The translations under genes were made by a program, and so were the position numbers. A stretch of 16,449 nucleotides of DNA, taken from Deltaproteobacteria bacterium. Lineage in GTDB: Bacteria > Myxococcota_A > Polyangia > Polyangiales > Houyiibacteriaceae. The stretch covers positions 1-16,449 of the forward strand of contig JAPUKT010000306.1 of assembly GCA_027295555.1 (NCBI GenBank), given 5' to 3'. The notes beneath the pieces are model-generated. The model did not search any database and was not told the origin of the DNA. It saw only the letters and a program-made list of their open reading frames with translations. Positions 14,426-16,449 of this stretch are shown one piece after another (position 1 is the first letter of the stretch; each line of letters starts with the position of its first letter).

Positions 14426-15334
14426 ATGCTCGCGTCCGAGATACCGCGCTGGTTCGTGTGGCTGGCGGCGTTCGCCTGGGGCGCGGCGTGGGGGAGCTTT
14501 TTCAACGTGGCGATCTACCGGTGGCCACGGGGGATGTCGGTGGTGAGCCCGCCCAGCCATTGCCCGGGCTGCGGTACACGGATCCGAGCATGGCAGAACG
14601 TGCCGATCATCGGTTGGCTTGCCCTCGGCGGAAAGGCCACCTGTTGCGGAATGAGGATCTCGCCTCGCTATCCGGTCGTCGAGCTGCTGTCAGCCGTCCT
14701 TTGTGTCGCCATCGCACAGATCTGGATCGTCCGAGCCCCACCCGAGACCCTGCTGCTCGACGCCACCATCGAAACGGTTCTCTACTTCGTGTTCGCAGGG
14801 GGCTTGCTCATCGCGACCTTTGTCGACCTCGAGTGGATGGAGATTCCCGACGAGGTCAGCCTCCCGTGCGCAGCGCTCGGTCTGGCAAGCGCGCCGTTTC
14901 GATCAGTACCCGGCGTCTGGTCGGCGGCCGTCGGTGCGGGAGTGGCCTACCTAGCGGTCCAGCTGATCTTCGTGTGGGGATACGAGCGCGTCGCGGGCCG
15001 CCGCGGTATGGGCGAAGGCGACTCGAAGCTCCTTCTGATGATCGGCGCCTTCCTCGGTTGGAAAGGTGCACTCTTCAGCGTCGTCGCCGGCTCTTTGCAA
15101 GGCGTCGTCTACGCGGCTCTCGCTCTGCTCACCGGACGCAAGCTGACGCCGGACATCGACGAACGGATCATCGATGGCGAAGTGATCGAAGGCCCCCAAG
15201 AAGGAGAGGAAGAAGACGCAGCCCGCATCGGTCTTCTCAAGCTCCCGTTTGGTCCGTTTCTCGCGCTCGGCGCGCTCGAATACCTACTGGCGGGAGAGGC
15301 GATTCTCTCGTGGTACTTCGGTCTGTTGCGCTGA
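14426..15334 (+). CDS. pilD: Type IV prepilin leader peptidase / N-methyltransferase
   Basis: Inner-membrane aspartic protease that removes the leader from type IV prepilins or type II secretion pseudopilins and methylates the new N-terminus. The 302-residue protein has an N-terminal membrane segment with GSFFNVAIYR (23-32), a cytoplasmic zinc-type loop, and several membrane helices. Both catalytic aspartates are present: D134 in TFVDLEWMEIPD and D199 in GMGEGDSKLL. The first CxxC (C46-C49) is normal, but the second is changed: ISPRYPVVEL is preceded by ATCCG (C73, C74), where CxxC is expected. An acidic insert (about 243-266) precedes the last helices. No pilin genes adjoin it; it is divergent from proB and convergent with the RRM gene four bases on. 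Confidence 0.93.
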   Translation: MLASEIPRWFVWLAAFAWGAAWGSFFNVAIYRWPRGMSVVSPPSHCPGCGTRIRAWQNVPIIGWLALGGKATCCGMRISPRYPVVELLSAVLCVAIAQIWIVRAPPETLLLDATIETVLYFVFAGGLLIATFVDLEWMEIPDEVSLPCAALGLASAPFRSVPGVWSAAVGAGVAYLAVQLIFVWGYERVAGRRGMGEGDSKLLLMIGAFLGWKGALFSVVAGSLQGVVYAALALLTGRKLTPDIDERIIDGEVIEGPQEGEEEDAARIGLLKLPFGPFLALGALEYLLAGEAILSWYFGLLR

Positions 15335-15338
15335 ACGG

Positions 15339-15629
15339 TTAGCGTCGGTAGCCGCCGCCGCCACCACCACCGCCGCCGCCCTGACGCTCGCGCGCAAGGT
15401 CGACCCGGATCGTGCGACCGCCAAGCGAAGCGCCGTCCATCGAATCGCGGGCTGCTGTTGCAGCCTCGTCGGTCGAAAACGTCACGAACCCGAAGCCCCG
15501 TGAACGGCCGGTTTCACGGTCGCTCACGACCTTTGCGTCCACGACCTCACCAAACGGTGTAAAGGCCTCTTGCAGATCTTCGGTCGTCGTGGCCCACGCG
15601 AGCCCCCCGATGAACAGTCTCTTACCCAT
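15339..15629 (-). CDS. Glycine-rich RRM RNA-binding protein
   Basis: Small single-RRM protein of the bacterial Rbp / glycine-rich RNA-binding type, which bind single-stranded RNA and are often cold- or stress-linked. From the ATG at 15627-15629 it has 96 residues. RNP2 is LFIGGL (5-10), RNP1 is RGFGFVTF (44-51), and the tail is a run of ten glycines (about 84-93) ending YRR. An in-frame TTG two codons earlier is possible but less likely. No strong ribosome site is visible. The upstream gene ends 48 bases before, and a small CGGCC-TGA-GGCCG hairpin lies in the gap (about 15658-15670), so it may have its own promoter (a TACAAG -10-like motif about 18 bases before the ATG). The target RNA is unknown. 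Confidence 0.9.
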   Translation of the reverse strand: MGKRLFIGGLAWATTTEDLQEAFTPFGEVVDAKVVSDRETGRSRGFGFVTFSTDEAATAARDSMDGASLGGRTIRVDLARERQGGGGGGGGGGYRR

Positions 15630-15677
15630 GGTCAACTACTTTCACTTGTACCGACACGGCCTCAGGCCGGGTCAGCT

Positions 15678-16061
15678 TCACTTCGATCCTTTTGCCGGAT
15701 TTCCAGCAGCACTCGATTGTACTACTTGGAATCTATCCCACAAGGTGGGCGTCGATTCTTCGGCGAGCCGCGCCTTGTAGTCCTCGTCTTTGGAACGGCC
15801 GCCTAGCTTGGCGATTTCACCGATGAGCTTGTCTCGGGAACCGACCTCTTTCGCGACTTTCTCAAAGACCTGCTCGAGATGGAGCAGCTTTTTATTGGAG
15901 ACGTGAGCCAGGCCCTTGGTTTCATTGAGGCGATCGAGCCAAAGATCCTTGCCGGCGGCCTTCTTCACCGCGGCAACCAGCTTCTCTTTGGCCTTTTTCG
16001 GATCATCTCCGAAACGCTCTTTCATGATCAACAGGGGGGAGTTGCTCATCAGATGCACCAT
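15678..16061 (-). CDS. Hypothetical protein, 123-127 aa, Lys-rich
   Basis: I do not recognise a named family, though the order 'ERFGD - KLV - DLWLDRLNETKGLAHVSNKKLLHL - RDKLI - DYKARL - TPTLWDRF' looks conserved rather than random. The protein is small, basic and helical, with no signal peptide, membrane segment or cysteines. Lysine is unusually common for this GC-rich genome. Two starts are possible: ATG at 16061 (127 aa) or ATG at 16049 (123 aa, MSNSPLLIMKERFGDD). TATATG overlaps the first ATG and ends nine bases before the second, so the shorter form may be made from a leaderless transcript. It sits upstream of the RRM gene on the same strand. A nucleic-acid or ribosome-associated role would be a guess. 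Confidence 0.65.
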   Translation of the reverse strand: MVHLMSNSPLLIMKERFGDDPKKAKEKLVAAVKKAAGKDLWLDRLNETKGLAHVSNKKLLHLEQVFEKVAKEVGSRDKLIGEIAKLGGRSKDEDYKARLAEESTPTLWDRFQVVQSSAAGNPAKGSK

Positions 16062-16064
16062 ATA
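16059..16064 (-). promoter_or_regulatory. -10-like element at the start of the Lys-rich gene
   Basis: On the minus strand TATATG overlaps the upstream ATG at 16061 and ends nine bases before the ATG at 16049. No good -35 is seen at 15-19 bases. It is reported because it repeats the pattern before cysC, thrC and pilD. Confidence 0.25.
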
Positions 16065-16188
16065 CCCGAAATGCCTTGGTTTCTGGCGTCAGGAGCGGGC
16101 GGAGTAGCACGGGGCGCACTCCGTGCAAGCCGGCCTGAATATTGGGCGGTGGACAGGGGGCGAGTCGGCAAGCCCCGGACGGTACCCC

Positions 16189-16216
16189 TTGACAGGAGGG
16201 CGGATTAGATTATTAA
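16189..16216 (+). promoter_or_regulatory. Sigma70-like promoter at the right edge
   Basis: A consensus -35 TTGACA (16189-16194) and TATTAA (16211-16216) are separated by 16 bases, followed by a leader of about 45 bases to the ATG at 16270. The sequence from 16203 to 16232 is AT-rich against a GC-rich background. The -10 overlaps the palindrome at 16212-16229. Confidence 0.6.
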
Positions 16217-16229
16217 CAGAACTGTTAAT
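16212..16229 (+). promoter_or_regulatory. Perfect palindrome, probable repressor operator
   Basis: ATTAACAG and CTGTTAAT form perfect eight-base inverted arms around AA. The site covers the -10 region and the expected transcription start, the classic position for a repressor. The size and spacing suit a dimeric regulator such as TetR or MarR type. No regulator gene is in the window, so its identity is unknown. Confidence 0.6.
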
Positions 16230-16269
16230 TAGACCGGGCCAAGCTGATACGGCCCTGGAGGACGATGCC

Positions 16270-16335
16270 ATGCAAAAATCTTCACAAAACCCTCGTTTGG
16301 CGCCGATTCGTCCAGACATGGATAAAGCTTCATGA
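16270..16335 (+). CDS. Short 21-codon ORF coupled to the next gene
   Basis: A 21-codon ORF with an ideal ribosome site, GGAGGA at 16257-16262, seven bases before the ATG at 16270. It ends in TGA at 16333-16335 overlapping the ATG of the next ORF (ATGA). The peptide is polar and basic with no known motif, no repeated codons and no Trp or His run typical of attenuators. Its main role may be to bring ribosomes to the next start, which lacks a good site of its own. An ATG at 16264 in another frame is only one base from the GGAGGA, too close. Confidence 0.45.
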   Translation: MQKSSQNPRLAPIRPDMDKAS

Positions 16336-16449
16336 ACGAGCAAAGCTCGACAAGCGGTTCGGACCCCTGGGCGATCATCCTCGGATTGTTTGCGCTGGGC
16401 AATCTTGGAAACGGCCTCTGGATGTTAGCGAACCCGGCGCACTGGTACA
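16332..16449 (+). CDS. N-terminus of a small membrane protein, truncated by the window
   Basis: The ATG at 16332 opens a frame that runs off the right edge, giving about 39 residues. After a polar, Ser-rich start comes a hydrophobic segment with AIILGLFALGNLGNGLWMLA, then NPAHWY. The pattern 'L-GLF-LGNG-WML--P--WY' resembles small (about 130-140 aa) membrane proteins of unknown function found in many proteobacteria, often near TetR regulators; this is recollection and moderate at best. Codon use here (C/G third bases, hydrophobic run) is better than in the two other frames. The start overlaps the preceding stop, so translation is likely coupled. The unit appears to be controlled by the promoter and palindrome about 120 bases upstream. 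Confidence 0.55.
   Translation, partial: MNEQSSTSGSDPWAIILGLFALGNLGNGLWMLANPAHWY

Noticed and set aside
14308..15342. 344-codon plus-strand frame overlapping pilD
   Set aside because: Arg-rich product in the wrong frame; pilD has both catalytic aspartates and membrane helices.
15353..15387. GCC/ACC triplet repeat as a possible variable-number repeat
   Set aside because: It encodes the glycine tail of the RRM protein using mixed glycine codons, normal for this family.
16110..16180. Hairpins GCACGG...CCGTGC and GGGGC...GCCCC
   Set aside because: Short arms, no T run, and no gene ending there; likely chance in GC-rich sequence.
16089..16343. 84-codon minus-strand ORF over the promoter region
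   Set aside because: It runs through the promoter and palindrome, has unlikely composition, and has no ribosome site.
16264..16449. Open frame from ATG at 16264 to the window end
   Set aside because: The GGAGGA site is only one base away, the product is Trp/Cys/Arg-rich, and the alternative frame at 16332 encodes a sensible membrane segment.

Overview
This window looks like chromosomal DNA from a GC-rich, Gram-negative bacterium, most likely a deltaproteobacterium or member of Myxococcota. The supporting signs are strong G/C bias at third codon positions, a lipobox lipoprotein, a type IV prepilin peptidase, MltG and UbiB-family proteins, and tightly packed housekeeping genes. This placement is inferred; no rRNA or other decisive marker is present. 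I see no tRNA, rRNA, CRISPR array, insertion sequence, phage gene or origin. Nearly all bases are coding, and the longest gene-free stretch is about 220 bases near the right end.

Left part (1-6160). The end of a probable radical-SAM-linked (DUF2344-type) protein is coupled to an unrecognised 204-residue protein on the + strand. This pair converges on, and overlaps by 32 bases, a minus-strand series that reads ubiB/aarF-like kinase, ruvX, mltG, then cysC and glpD. ubiB-ruvX-mltG have 1-base or overlapping junctions and should be one operon. cysC-glpD overlap by one base and appear to have their own promoter.

Middle (6251-11468). On the + strand lie a TPR plus tandem cyclic-nucleotide-binding-fold protein and a threonine synthase that resembles the plant enzyme. 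They converge on a minus-strand operon of comF-like phosphoribosyltransferase, a lipoprotein and smpB (trans-translation).

Right part (11028-16449). proB-proA (proline synthesis) runs into rsfS and rlmH (ribosome silencing and 23S rRNA methylation) and ends at an intrinsic terminator that begins inside the rlmH stop codon. This resembles the common proB-proA-nadD-rsfS-rlmH block, but nadD is absent. pilD is divergent from proB. It is followed by a convergent glycine-rich RRM protein and an unknown 123-127 residue protein. At the edge, a sigma70-like promoter carrying a perfect palindrome drives a 21-codon ORF coupled to a truncated membrane-protein gene.

Most of the window is ordinary housekeeping DNA and I found no convincing new multi-gene system. 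The items most worth a second look are the palindrome/short-ORF/membrane-protein unit at the right edge, the plant-like threonine synthase, repeated -10-like motifs only 6-11 bases before start codons (possible leaderless transcripts), the altered zinc motif in PilD, and the tandem degenerate cNMP-fold protein.
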